A DNA stretch of 47,065 nt from Glutinoglossum americanum (GCA_020080175.1 JAGHQL010000196.1:1-47065); one strand, 5' to 3'; positions 22,691 through 35,239 are shown, counted from the stretch's first letter. Notes: generated from the letters alone by a model not told the origin. Made by a program: numbers and translations.

Positions 22691-23869
22691 CTTGCTTAAG
22701 GCGCTATAATATGCTAGTATCGACGATGAACAAAGATGGATCCCTCGTGCACAGACAAAAGTACGTACCCCAGAATTTTATTAGACTACTATTTAGTTGT
22801 GGTGACTTCTCATTTCTACTTACTCCGACATCGCACAAAGTTAATTGAATATTATGATTTTTGGTTTTCATTAAAATACTTCCTTTCAAGGGCATGTTTT
22901 ATAGTGACAAAAATCATTAAAGGCATGCCCATGATCACAAGTACATTTTTCAAATAATATATCATGATATATATTAAAACATGAAAAATAATTTTATTAT
23001 TTTTTATTTAAATTTTTTACGATAACTACTTAACATAAAAGTTATATTTCAGTTTAGTTTATATAAGGATTTTATATTAACTGCATTTAATAACTTGAAT
23101 TAAAATTTTGATCGTTGAACTGTTATCTCTAATTCGAAATGAAATTTAACTAAAAAAACAAGAATTATATAATTCTTTATAATATGTTAAAACAAAGCGG
23201 TAATAAACCGTAACAGCACTAGTACTTAAAATTTATGTTATAGTACTATAATTATTTTTAAAAAGATATTTATAGTTTTACGATTTTTTCTAAAAATGCT
23301 TATAATTTATATACTAGTAACATTTTACATATTAGTTTATTTGGTATTTTAAGAAGCATTTTATGATATTTAGTTAATTAAAATAAAGACTTGTAATGTT
23401 TTAAGAATTTGTTTTAATCTTTATGTAATAAGCTAACTTTTTAGATTCATGAGTGAAGCTAAGAAGCTTCTTGAAAAGTATCCTAATGGAATCGATGATT
23501 TCAAAGACAAAATGCCTCAAGTCGCAAAGTTAACATAGATATTTTAGATTTTATAGAAAGAAGATGTAACTAAATCTTGGAGAGAATTTAGTTTACTTTA
23601 TAAACTCTTTCTTGATAGCGCTTGGAGGTTTATAGATTTATAAAGTTTTTGAAACGTTAAGACTTTGAGAATCTTTAAAAACTTCAAACGTTTATATCTA
23701 CGATGTGGTTAGAGGTTCAGAAATGCTTGAATAGGCAGATTTTAACAGTTTTGGATTATATCTCGGCATGTCCAGATATCAATAGAGCTAGTATCTACTT
23801 GGGATAGGCTATGTGCGAGTTCCGACCATGTCACTGCTGTTGCTTAGAAGTGGGTCGTGCCTCGCATTT
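22691..23869. other. AT-rich block between convergent genes
   Basis: From about 22780 to 23700 the base composition changes abruptly. Much of 22960-23440 is long runs of A and T with very many TpA steps, at an estimated three quarters or more A+T, while both flanking genes have ordinary composition. One less degenerate patch at 23452-23538 reads as a short peptide (SEAKKLLEKYPNGIDDFKD) ending in a stop, and may be a relic exon. Likely explanations are an old repeat or transposon mutated by RIP, or an insertion of organellar DNA. I could not recognise a parent element, and no terminal repeats are seen. Confidence 0.75.
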
Positions 23870-25672
23870 CTACAGCACCGAATCTTCCGCCTCTACCTGC
23901 CTCACTTGTGCTTTGGACTGTCGCCATCTCATACCTTTTGTCCTGAGCATCCATATTAGCGGGATAGTGGCCAAACAAACTCCGCCGTACAAGGTAAAAC
24001 ACCATCCAACTCCTATCGCGTCGATGAAAAGCTGAAGAATTGCCACCCCTCCTGCCGCCGTTGCGCAGCGGACTAGATTATATGAGGCCTGTGCAGTAGA
24101 GGAACAATGCGGATTGAGGTCGGTAAGAAGAGTACCACAAGCCTGGCGCGAGGTGAGCGTTCATCGTGGATATCTTGAACAGAACACGAATGGCCGATGA
24201 CTTAGGAACTGTCATGACCGAGAACTAAGTAACACCAGATCCACATACCGTGAAGATACTGGTCCTTGTCACCCCTGTAATGAATTGCAATACTAGTGGA
24301 ACCGCGATGTGCTATTCATGTTAGTTTAGGATTAGTCTAGATAGCCCGGGAGGGAATGCATATACGCTTCGAGCCTTGAGAGCCCAGCCATATCCAACAA
24401 CGGTAGTTACATTGGCAGCTACGAAAATCGACGTGCTCCGCAGTCGCGATTTTTCGATTGGGTACCGAGAAAGGTCATCTCCGGATCTTCTGTCTATTTC
24501 GTGTCCTGCGTGTTTTGCAGTAATGCGGTAGTCCCTATCGAGTAGCTTCCCTGTTGAGATTAGTTACCTGCTCATACCAGATCGGATTAAAAAGCAGCCT
24601 ACCAGAGACCTGAGAGCCAACGAGCCCACCAATACCGGAAGGTAGATACGCAAGGCCGGCTTCCAGTTCGTTTAAGCCGTATAGGTCCATAAGGAGAACC
24701 GAAAGTGAAGCGGCCAAGCTCATAGACAACATATAAAAAGCACTACCAATACAGATGGTAGAAGCTGTGTTTCGATCAAAGAGCAATCTAAGAGATGCCA
24801 TAGGATTTGGCACGTGGAATCCTCTTTCCCTGGATTGCTGTACGGTACCCAGCGAGGCCGAGGTTCGGTGGCGAAGGGCGGAGACAATAGTCCTGTTGGC
24901 GCCTTTGGCAGGAATGCTGCCGTTGCCGACGAGCTTCCGCAAAGTTTCCGGGAAGAACAGGACCAGCCCAAGGAAGTTCAGCCCAGAAATGATGGACAAG
25001 AGCCAAAATACCCAACGCCAACCCAGACGCTGAGCTAGAATGCCCCCCAACACGGGTCCAAGGCTCGGCGCAGCATTAGTGCTAGAAGTACTTTATTAGT
25101 ATGTTGGCATGGAATAGAGAGCAACAAACCCACAAGCCCATTAGTATGCCAACACGAGAGCCCCTCTCTGCCGGAGGGGCGATATCCGCAATGACGCCGA
25201 ATGCAATAGCAAAGGTACCCGAGCTACCTGCGCTCTGCAACATCCTGAGAACAAAGAGGGCTGGGTAAGAGTTCTGCAATGCCAATCCGACGTTGGAAGC
25301 AAAGTAGATGGCAAAAGCCACAATGTAAACAGGTCTTCTTCCTGTTTGGTCTGCCATGTCACCTATGACCGAGGGTGCGACGCCGGCCACGATCATGTAA
25401 GACGTGACTGTAAGGTTGATCAACTCAACCGAAGTTCTCAAGGACTTTGATAAAGGCGTGATGGCTGGGTAGTAAATAAAGCTGCTTAAACCTGAGAACA
25501 TGGCTGCGAAGGAAACGGTGAAGACAATCCATCTGCGCTCCGACTTGCTGAAGACTGAATATAATTCCTCTGCCGCATCGCCATCGCTGGCAACCGGAAC
25601 AGTAGATATTCCCTCTTCAACATCACTTTTTACTTTATCGGGTAGAGAAGACACATTTTCCGAACCGGCCAT
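23870..25672 (-). CDS. MFS transporter, DHA1/QDR-like drug:H+ antiporter
   Basis: Five exons (25134-25672, 24578-25081, 24366-24534, 24249-24311 and 23870-24142) give 515 residues with no stop. The introns are 25082-25133 (branch-like ATACTAAT), 24535-24577 (only 43 bases), 24312-24365 and 24143-24248. The cytoplasmic N-terminus is about 60 residues, then about 12 membrane segments follow. The MFS signature between TM2 and TM3 reads GDMADQTGRRPVY. The segments GFTNAAPSLGPVLGG and RWVFWLLSIISGLNF match TM5-TM6, and FFPETLRKLVGNGS at the start of the central loop is a hallmark I associate with yeast Qdr-type proteins. The C-terminal half contains ACGTLLTDLNPH and SYNLVRCATAAGG. The role is probably plasma-membrane export of a small toxic compound; the substrate is not predictable. 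It is not obviously part of a biosynthetic cluster. Confidence 0.9.
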
Positions 25673-27597
25673 AATAAATTTTCTTATTTTGTTGAAGGCG
25701 TGTCAGGTGCTTGACTATCGTAAACTTATTCCCCGTTCGTTGCCGCCTTAGCTGAATATGTGCGACACAGTGACAACCGCAATCTTCCAACCGCGTACCC
25801 TTTCACGGCAACTAACTATTAAATAAAGCGGCTCCCCGCGGGCTTTATATGACATTGAATGGTCGACATGGAAATAAAATGTTCGAGAATGCCCCCGATA
25901 TAGCTCAGGACGATTAAGCACATATTCGGTGATGATCCCATCTCAGGCCAAGTGGAAGATGTAAATGATCGCTTTTCAATTGAAACGTGATCTTATATTC
26001 GCTCAGCAGATATGCCACATACCCTCCGAGATGTTCTCCTGCATGTGTAATGTATTGTCCTTCCCATTTCTCTATTACAACGATCTGTATGTACGTTAAT
26101 TACGCATATACACCACTCCATCTATATCTTATTATAATTAACCCTCAGAACAAGCGGCAGTTCGATTCCAAGGTAGAATCTGCGTTGTTAAAACGATATA
26201 GTTAATTTCATTTTGGAGATATTAAATACATCAGAAGAGAACTTGAAGTTTACACCTCGTTATTATACTACGAAAACATTCACTTGCGATTGAAATAATC
26301 AATGCATTAAACAGCCCGTTCGTGTTGACTCTGCATGGTATGCGCTCAACGCGGTGACCAGGCTCCTCTCCTATCTATATGCCGCGAAGGATACCGGCTA
26401 TGGAGAACATAGATGGTGAGCCATATGAGATGGCTAAGAGTAGCGCAAGTACGAATTATCTCTCCGCTGGTGTCTCCATGGGCAAGCTGACTGTTAATGG
26501 CTGTACATAATACAGGAAAAAAAGGGAAAGCACTTTAACATTGATGATTGGGTGGGCCGCCCGGTTCCTAGCACCGATTTTGGGAAGGTATACCCCATGG
26601 GGGACCAGGGCAGGTGGGACAACCTCAAGCCTGTTCCCTGCACGACATGGTTCCCCGTCCCCAGCCGGACAAGACAGCGAATGGCCCCGATCCCATGCGC
26701 CAGACGAGTCGCCTGAGATTCCAGGACGTCTATCGTAGGATAGGGTCACCCGATTGTCGTCAAATCCTCGGAAGGCACCTAGCGAGGGGATTCCGATGGC
26801 GGCATACCCGGCTATGGTGTTCCTGCCCTGCAGTTCATGGATTCGGTGCGGCTTGGTAGTGCCTCTGCTCTGGGCGATGCGGCAATTGGACAGCAAAAGC
26901 GGGACGATCCTCAGGCCTTGGAGGGTTTTCTTGGTTGATCATGGAGCTACGTCCTTCCGCGCGGGTGGTGACATGGTATAAACCTCCTAGACGATGGCTA
27001 CAAGCAAAAGGGATCTCGTCAGCCTATCTAGGAAACACAGTATATGATCCCACCCTTAGATAAACTAGTCCGCTAGAACTCAACTGTGAAACTCCTCCCA
27101 AGAACAGAATAAGCTCTGACTCTAAATAGAGAATCCTTCCAGAGGTAACTAACGAAGGCAGCAGCTTATCTGCATAGTTTTTGTTATTCGCCTTAGGGAA
27201 AATTTCGAGATCCTCGTAGTGCCGCTGTGGAGTATTGGGGCGACTGGAGATGGAAACTGTATCAAACTTGTCGTCGGGTTTGTCTTTGAAGCAAAAAGAA
27301 TTACCATGTGAGGTTTGGGTTCTCCAGGCCGCGACCAAGACCTATGACGTAACCGCAAGAGGCAAGGGCTAAATTGCTCGAACACCATCTCTCCAAGCGT
27401 GCGCTATGATGCGATAGTGGTCCTCAGAAGGGTAGCTCAACGGTCCCTTCATAGCACTCGCAAACCCGATAAATGCCATCGGCGCATTCTCGCGTCGATC
27501 AGCGTGTAAACTTTTTTCGCGGGTAAACAAACGGCTTCGGCTAGTGACAACGCACCGCAACGCGCGACCTCAACCTCAGCCTCGACCTCCATCCCCA
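25673..27597. other. Intergenic stretch, 1.9 kb
   Basis: No gene could be supported. The left half (25850-26300) is moderately AT-rich. A 146-codon minus-strand frame at 26456-26896 lies in a GC-richer patch and is mirrored by plus-strand frames; it shows no family motif and I could not extend it with splice sites, so it may be a relic or chance. The frame at 27024-27338 is likewise unrecognised. Confidence 0.45.
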
Positions 27598-29219
27598 ATG
27601 CCTCGCAACAAACACTTCGCACCCGACTACGAACCCTTCCGCAAACTCCAACTGCGCATCTCCGGCCCCTTCCGCGCCCTTAACCCCACCCGTGCAAACT
27701 TCCAACCCACCCCTGAAGACAATGACCAGGGAACCACCAGCGCGCCGCCGCAGGGGGTGGCCGGCGAGGAAGACAAGCGCGTAGCCGTGGGATATGAATA
27801 CCAGTGGCGCTCCCGGGACAGCCGCAAGGGCCGCCACGCGCTCATCCTCCACCGACCCCCGACGAAAGAGCCCCTCCGCCTCGTCCCCGCGCCGACCGCC
27901 AGCCCGCGACAGGTCCTCCGCGGGCTCCGGCGCATGCTCACCAGCTGCCCGTACTGGGACGTGTCCTACCTGGTCGCAACGCTGTTCACGGCCGGCTCCG
28001 TGATCTGGGTGCTCAACGGGTTCTTCGCGTACCTGCCGCTCGTGCGGCCGAGCAGCGAGTTCGCGGGCGAGCTCACGGTTGCGTTGGGCGCGACGGCGTT
28101 TCTGGGCGCGACGGTGTTCGAGGTCGGGAGCGTGCTGTTGCTGTTGGAGGCGGTTAATGAGCGGAGGGAGGGGTGCTTTGGGTGGGCGCTTGAGCGGGTT
28201 TTAGTGGGTGCGGAGGAGGAGGAGGGAACGGCGCAGAGGTTGAGGCCGGATTTGGAGACGTGCAGGCATAGACATCGGCGGAGATGTGGGAGGAGGAGAC
28301 GGTTTTGGGGGAAGGTTTTTGGTATGGATCTCCCTCCGTCTTCCGTACGGCGTGTCCGGGCTCGGAGAGCGAAGAGCCGGTATAGTTCCAACATCAACAT
28401 TCTAACCTCTCCCAGGCAAGAACTCCAACCCTCGCACCAAAACCTCCTCAGAGGAGGGATCCGCCGCCAGCCCACTCGGAAATGTTGAAGAGAACCCCCC
28501 CTCCTGGACTTGGTTCCCGTCTTGGTATGATCTCCGAACCCACTACCTCCGCGAAATCGGCTTCCTCGCCTCCCTCGTCCAGTTCCTTAGCGCTACCATC
28601 TTCTGGATCGCGGGCTTCACGGCCCTGCCTGGTGTGTTGGATATGACCAATACCGGCCTGGTGGATGGCGTGTTCTGGACACCTCAGGTTATAGGCGGCA
28701 CCGGATTTGTTATCTCTGGGTATGTTTTCCCCAGTCTTTTTTTTTTTGGTATTCGTTCTCTTCCCTCTACCTCTGGACTGGTTGGTTTCCTAACCGTTGA
28801 CGGAAATTTTTGAACTGCAGCATCCTATTCACGCTAGAAACTCAGTCAAAATGGTGGATCCCCGCCCCGGGGGTTCTGGGCTGGCATGTCGGGGTTTGGA
28901 ATCTTGTCGGCGGTATTGGGTTCACTGTAAGACTCCCCCCTTTTGACTTGCACAATCCAATCCCCTTCCTCTCGAGGAAAAGGGATGGGAAAAAACGCAA
29001 CCAAAAAAATAGCGAGTAGAGAAAAACCCAGACTAAGATAATTTTTCTCCATAATAGCTCTGCGGCGCTCTAGGCTTCGCCAGTAGCAGCAACAGCGGAA
29101 TTGCCTACCAATCCTCCCTCGCGACCTTCTGGGGATCCTGGGCGTTCTTGGTCGGGAGCACGATTCAGTGGTATGAGAGTTTGAGTAAATATTCTGTTGA
29201 GGTTATCAAGGAGAAGTGA
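27598..29219 (+). CDS. Predicted six-TM integral membrane protein, function unknown
   Basis: Four exons (27598-28321, 28416-28719, 28821-28926 and 29058-29219) give 431 residues. The introns are 28322-28415 (GTATGG...CCCAG), 28720-28820 (GTATGT...CTGCAG) and 28927-29057 (GTAAGA...AATAG). The start is the ATG at 27598 (MPRNKHFAPDYEPFRKLQ). The N-terminal 130 residues are polar and Pro/Arg-rich. Six hydrophobic segments follow: VSYLVATLFTAGSVIWVL, TVALGATAFLGATVFEVG, FLASLVQFLSATIFWIAG, QVIGGTGFVISGILF, GVWNLVGGIGFTLCGALGF and FWGSWAFLVGSTIQW. Between TM2 and TM3 is a basic His/Arg-rich loop (CRHRHRRRCGRRRRFW). I believe similar proteins are widespread in filamentous ascomycetes without an assigned role. 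Exon 1 is markedly GC-rich. The gene appears intact. Confidence 0.85.
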
Positions 29220-30720
29220 AAAGTGGCTGGGGCTGCTATGGAGTCCCATGCGCCTCCGCAGCTATGTCTATTCCGGCGCCTCCAGAGGGATCTCGGATCT
29301 GGTTGGCTAGCTACTTGGGTAGATACATGATGCCTAGTCTTTCAGTTAGCTCTTCCTATTTCGCTAAACTAAGCTTCCTTTTCTCACTTCGTCGGCTGCT
29401 ATCAACCCCTTTTGGCGCTGCCCTTAAAGAAAAGCCTAGTCTATCTGCACCACTACTTATTATATACCCAAGCCATAACACCCGACCTCTAATTATACCT
29501 TCTGTACATCAAAACTATTGGGATACTCCACGTGGGACTCATGCCTCGCACTGAGCAGTTGGATACACTATTCTGCATCATGGATACCACCCTTCCAATT
29601 AACGCCTCACAACACCAGTCGGCCAGGTCATGGCGGAGGCGCAATCGGGGATGACTCAGGGGAGCCCCATGGACGATTCACGTTGTTGAGAAAGCAGTGT
29701 TTTGTCGCACATGGTAAAAAGCAAGCTATAGAACATCAAGGAAGTAATCGTGGAAATGAGTGTCTTTAATAAGAAGTGCAGTTGCTACTAATACCCTCCT
29801 CTAAGCGCCTACGCATCCCTCTGTTTCACCAATAGCCAACCTAGCACCCAAGCATCTTCAGCACACTCGACGGTTGAGCTTCGGGAAACCTCACCTCTGA
29901 GAAGGTTGAGTGATTCTTAAGTGCTGAGCCGTCCTAAGGCTCAGTTGATCTCACGGTTGTGTGATTCTCAAAAGGTTGAGCTATCCTAGGCTGGAGAAGG
30001 CCTCACAGCCCAGTGATTTCTCAGTCCATCTCAAGGTTGAATAATTCTGTAAGGTTGAGCCATTCCAAGGCCCCTACTCGACATTTTCCGCTTCCCTAGA
30101 TGTTGTTGGTTATGCTCGCGTTGGCGGAATGGTTGCGGAGGTCAACTAGCAATATATGTAGGCACGTAATTAGCTCGGAACAATTGAAATAATTGCTACG
30201 TAACATGCGGACTTACGGAGCCCTTATATGCTTCGTAGTGTGGTGTTCAGGCTGCAAACGGCCGACTCAGGGGTAAAAAAAGGGGTAATTCGCCAAGGCC
30301 CTGGAAGGCTCCTCGGCGACTTGGCCGCGAAACGGCGAAGTATGGTAATCCTTATACAAACCAGATCAAACAACAAGAAGATAAGAAGCAACTCTCAGAT
30401 AGAGCAAAGTCTGGCCGAACGCTATAGTTGGGTGCATAGATCACCTATTCCTAATTAGGTGGTTCCGCTAGGGCCGAAGGAATTTTCTAGACGTAATAGC
30501 CTCAAGGCCAAGAACGTCTTCGGCAGAAAGGGCACCGAAAACAACACTAAAAGAAAGCCTGATCTCAGACTGCCGCCGAGGCAAACGAGATGCGGGGTGT
30601 GTAGCCTTGATTGTTTTGCAGGTCGTATGATGGGTTTCGTCTTCCAGTCCTCACAACCCGCCCTAGAAATCGCCCCAGATATCATTTGGCTATCTGCTCA
30701 ATCTTCAGCGAGTCAATACT
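29220..30720. other. Intergenic stretch with a degenerate tandem repeat
   Basis: No supported gene. Open frames around 29216-29769 and 30228-30776 lack motifs. The only structure noted is the AAGGTTGAG-type repeat at 29893-30071. Confidence 0.5.
29893..30071 (+). repeat. Degenerate tandem repeat with AAGGTTGAG / GATTCT / CCTAAGGC modules
   Basis: About four imperfect units of roughly 40-50 bases follow one another. Each is built from the order aaggttgag, tgattct, ggttgagcc and atcctaaggc, for example gagaaggttgagtgattct at the left end and gtaaggttgagccattcc at the right. The units are too diverged for an active satellite, and no open frame runs through them. Confidence 0.55.
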
Positions 30721-32195
30721 ATGTCTGCTATCTTTTGCTGCTCATCTATAAGCCCGTTCCGCCCGCGGCAGCTTGACCACGAGGCTAAGTTCAGGACATA
30801 TATGCGTTGGGCTAGCCTCCAAACGACCTCTCTGGTTCCGGGCGGTGGCTCCTCACTTGTCAGCAGTGCACCATATGCGATTCAACTTGTGAGACAGGTC
30901 AATTATGGACCGCAGGAGTCGATTAGATACTTTGTTCCAGCGAGAAACGGCTCCGATTTTACGGAAGCTACCGAGGACGAACTCCTCAAATGGAATTTCG
31001 AGAAAGCAAACTCGTATTTGATCATGAACAAGTCCCCATGAGTCGGAGATCCGTGCTAACCGCCAAACCCCTGTAGGTACAAGAACTTCAGGTGCGAAAA
31101 GCATAACAAGTTCTTCGAAGTCAACTTGTATCAGAAGAATCCTACCAATGCGCATCATTGGCGGGTCAACCTCGCGCGACCGTCTAGAGACATTGACCTA
31201 GCGTTCCGGCGGAAGGAGGCCGAGGCAGAGTCAAGTGAGATGGGGGAATTGGCGGGACAAGAGAAGAAACAGGAACCTCTATCCCCTAACATACAAGGCG
31301 AAGCTTCATTTCCGGAGCTGCGCAGCTCACTCTCCCAGGCCCTTGAGGTGAGTCACGAAGTGCAACAAAATGAATACAAGAAGCAATGATGCAGGCCCTG
31401 GGGAATAGCTCTGACCTGGGTTAGGGAGCGGATGAAGCAGCACTCCAGAAGGACCAGCCCGTCAATCAGCCAGATATCGCGGCTCTGAAAAGAGTCCTTC
31501 GGTTCTTACTCCCCACAGTCGGGACAAGCCTTGGTTCAAGTCGCCTCTTATCCCTGTTGTCTCTTGATTGGGCCAACGCGGAACTGGACCTTGGCCTTGA
31601 GTTCGAAAACCTTTGGAAGGCCGAATTAACCAGCTCAAATATCATCATATTTTTCGCCGTTTGTTTTGCGTCGTACAAAGGGTCCCCCAGTGTCCAAGTT
31701 GATCTCGCGGAGGTCGAAGACTTGGTAGTCTCCGCAATGCTCCACGTTGAGTCGCGCGAGGGACAGCAACCGGCAGGGCGAGTCAGGCTCCGTGAAATTG
31801 TCAACAGGGTACTTGAGTCTGGCCGTACGTTGGATTGGGTGTCCGTGTATGGAGACAGCATTGCGGATGTGTTTACGTCCAGCCCTAGTGAGGAACTCAT
31901 CGAGCACTGTCAACGCCTGAATAGCCCCCTTCAACAAGACCGAAGTAACCGAAATACCAAGGCTCATGAGGCCCAAAGCGAAAAGGTATTAGTGGAGCCG
32001 GAATTGTCAGTGTGAAACATCATAGCTGATTAATTGCAACAGGGTGATGAGGAGTTTACGCCATGGATGGGTCGGGATGATTACGACGACTATGACGACT
32101 ATGGCAACTATGACGATCATAGCCCTGATCACGATAATAAAGACTTGACGGCCTGCGATAAGGAGTGCGGATATTGCGGGAACTGTGATTATTAG
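30721..32195 (+). CDS. Unrecognised four-exon protein with an acidic Asp/Tyr-rich, Cys-containing tail
   Basis: Exons 30721-31031, 31077-31347, 31425-31985 and 32043-32195 give 431 residues. The introns are 31032-31076 (45 bases, branch-like GTGCTAAC), 31348-31424 (GTGAGT...GTTAG) and 31986-32042 (GTATTA...AACAG). The family is not recognised. Seen are an N-terminal cysteine pair (MSAIFCCSS, a possible lipidation or signal-like start), a conserved-looking core (ESIRYFVPARNGSDF, KNFRCEKHNKFFEVNLYQK), a charged middle part, an amphipathic or hydrophobic stretch (RVLRFLLPTVGTSL, NIIIFFAVCFASY), and a last exon reading DDYDDYDDYGNYDDH followed by CDKECGYCGNCDY. The consistent phases of all three introns make a real gene likely. 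It might be a secreted or membrane-associated protein, but no function is proposed. Confidence 0.7.
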
Positions 32196-34149
32196 AGCGG
32201 GTGGCGGACTCATAAGGCGACAAGGGTCATATTCAAGCCGGAGGAAGATGCACTACTACTTGATCTTGAGGAGCAATGCCAGCTAAATTGGAAAGGGATC
32301 TAATAATCCTCGCCATGTAAACAAAAATCTAAATTCGTGTGAATCTCGGTGATGCTTCCTTAGCTGTGCTTGCTGCGGAGAGGAGTTGCATGCCTAACAC
32401 TTCAGAGATATATGCTAATTTCCCCAACTCCCTAGGAGTTATTTCTCTCTCCTAATGGTTTGCTTATACTGTATTGGCGGTCTTCACTACCCTGGATCTT
32501 CCGGAGCAGGGTGCGTTGGTAAAACATTCATCTTAAAACTCACCACCTATCATGGGGCCGTATCCTTATTCGAAGGTGATTTTATTAACGTAATAAATTG
32601 TAGATTTGACTAGAGCCAGTTACGCTGGGGCTTCGGTCTAGCAGCTCACACGCTAATCTATCGATCTTGTTGACCGCGCCCAGTTATTGGCACATGATCA
32701 TTACCATTTCCATCTGACTACCCCTTTTGTGTATTGCTCTGGCTACGCCCTCGCTCGATTCTACAGCTAATCCACACCCTATATGAGTTCCGGACGCTCT
32801 ACCTCTAACATGTAATTCATACAATCGGGACACCTTCCTATAGTAGTACGAATGCTTGCGAATGATGTTCGGACAAGAAATCTCAGAGGTCTCGCCTAAC
32901 TAAGCTCCAGTTAAGAGTGCGAAGACTCGGTGTGGGCCTTCGCACTCGGTCCTAGGATGAAGAAATCCTGCTTGGCAACTGGCGTGCGACACGCATGATG
33001 TACATACAGCAAGAAAATGCAGAAATCGAGAGCCTTCCCGTAGCCATATTTTAAGTGGGCGAACATGGAATCATAGAGCTCGGTGAGGCGAATCAGAACA
33101 TACAAAGAGTATCTAATTCGGACTATTTTTTGGCGAAGTTGCAGTGGTGTGAAGGTTCTGGCAAGTTGAGGCGGGGAGCTAAGCAAGGGCCTGGCTAGTA
33201 CTGGAGCAATGGGAAGCCGCTTTTGAAGCGGGGATCAGAAAGGACCAAGAACGTATCTTAGCGGGAATCGATCGTCTTCGACATGGCCTCGCAACTTACT
33301 AACCGCCGTCAGAGGGCTCCTTGAATAGAAACCTGTGGTGGCAGGTATAAGCCCAGCCAAGGTATGCAGGCGAACCGGCTTAATGTTCAGTGAAACATCA
33401 CGAGCAGAAGAAACTTCGAGGCGGCATGGTTCCTTCTCCCTTGCTGCAATCATCAACCTCGAATCTCCTTTTCACCCCAAACGCCAAACCGCTGACCCAC
33501 CAAACCGATACTCTGACGACTTCCTATGGCAGCTCTTACCCCTTCTTCGCCACGTAGTGCATAGATTATAAATCCCGCCTGATACTCATTCCCCCCTGAA
33601 CCACCGCCATACGGCGTTGACCGCTATCCAAGATTGGACGATTCACAGCAGAGAAATCTATCGACGACAACACGGCCGACGTACCATCGTTGCAGCCTTG
33701 TCGCCCAAGGGCCATCTTGGCCCTTATCTCGTATCTCCTGCATGACCCAACAGTGTCACTAAAGCACCCTCTCGCCTCAGTGGATGCCTCGTGGGCTATA
33801 GGATCACACCCCAGCATCGACATCATGGAGAGGGAAAAGGCAGGTCTATGTCCTCCTACAATCATAGAAATAGACCCAACGTCTACGTTTGGGATTATAT
33901 CTTTTCTCTACGCTCTAAGAAAAGCCTCGACATCTAATTTTGGAGTCGCATCCTCTCTCCTTACTATTCTTACTGATGAATGGTTTTCTCTCCGTTGCTG
34001 GACTACAATCATTCTCAACTCCACTGAGAGTAAGAGAAATTGTTCGAGTGTCTCTCACTTCACTCTTGAAGCGCGTCGAGATTTACTACTTCTCTCTTCC
34101 GAGCTCACGAATATGTTTCCCTGAGCTGCCACCTACATCCTTGTTCTTA
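32196..34149. other. Gene-poor stretch, 2 kb
   Basis: No gene could be supported. The open frames at 32911-33186 (minus), 33566-33865 (minus) and 33690-34124 (plus) overlap or oppose each other and have no motif. The left end is the 3' region of the unrecognised gene ending at 32195. Confidence 0.45.
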
Positions 34150-34430
34150 TAGGCCGTGGCTTTGCTCGGCAGGGAGCATGCATCTTGGATACTTCTCAAG
34201 ATGCAACGACCACCGCGTTTTCAGGTCCGTTCCTCACCAGTTACCCCCAGGTCAACAGTTTGCTTGAAAAACAAACAAAGAGGGCTGTGATCGGAGCCGC
34301 CCTAGCGTTCGCCCTGCCGTACCTGATCAACACTGACGAAATCAACCTGGGAGCTAAGATCTGCCTCACCTTCCTCGCCTTCGTGGATCCAAACGACGCG
34401 CTAGGCATGCGTCAAGACACGGGATTTTAA
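34150..34430 (+). pseudogene. Possible exon or gene relic with one hydrophobic segment
   Basis: An open frame preceded by an acceptor-like site (ttcttatag at about 34144-34152) encodes FARQGACILDTSQD, then PQVNSLLEKQTKRAVIGA, a hydrophobic segment AALAFALPYLI and INLGAKICLTFLAFVDPND before a stop at 34430. A second patch at about 34580-34670 in another frame reads EEKIKLRIEEFELERED. These could be exons of one small or decayed gene, but I found no splice path joining them with confidence and do not recognise a family. Confidence 0.25.
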
Positions 34431-35239
34431 GGGGCATAAGATTCCTCACTAATTCTAGTGACAGGGCCGGAGAATGGGTCGCCCGGATGTCTACTTCGCT
34501 CGCTGCCCTCCAGGATACAAGACTCCAAAATAAGAGAAAGCCAACGGGGACTGAAGCGCAAGCTTCCTGGCACCTCCCCTGGAAGAAGGATCGGAGGAGA
34601 AGATTAAGCTCCGCATTGAGGAATTCGAACTGGAGCGGGAGGATCTCGGGTTTGGGAGAGATAGGCTTTGATTAGTAAATGGCTGATAAGAAATACCTAC
34701 CGCACAGCCCAAATAAGCGTATCGTCTCTCTGGGAGATGACCCGGCATTTACATCAGCTCCGTGGGCGATCATTTGCTCCACAACGTCCATTTCCCCATA
34801 GCACTAGCTAATCTGAGCGCGTCATTTCCTTTTACCTATCTCTTTTTAATTTCCTAGTGGCGTGGCTATAGTTATAGGAGCGGGAGTCCCTCCCGAACAC
34901 ATTTGCTATGGTACAACAGCGGGCCCTGAGAGAGTAGCCGTGGAGTGGGGATATGAAGCATCATCGAGCCACTACTATGCGAGCCCGCTTTCGGGATGGG
35001 GATCTCAACTGTCGAGGAAGGCTCGGCCTATATTTACCGTCCTTTTATGCTCTAAAAGCTCTTCGTTTCCTATCCACACCAGTCAATGAAGCAGCCTCCC
35101 TCCCCATACATTCCACTTAACCTCCTAAACATGGGAGCCCTCTCCCAAACATTACTCTATGATAAATTCCAAGGGCGAGCCGCCGCTGGGCGATCCGGAT
35201 GTTTAGGACCCGAGTGTGAAAATAAACGGGGGGGGGGAG

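Noticed and set aside
22960-23440. Centromere or replication origin in the AT-rich island
   Set aside because: The island is too short and without specific structure; a decayed repeat or inserted DNA explains it better.
26161-26190. Sequence agttcgattccaagg resembling a tRNA T-arm/B box
   Set aside because: No matching A box, anticodon arm or acceptor stem can be folded around it.
26456-26896. 146-codon minus-strand frame as a gene
   Set aside because: No recognisable family, overlapping frames on the plus strand, and no splice sites that extend it; mentioned only in the intergenic note.
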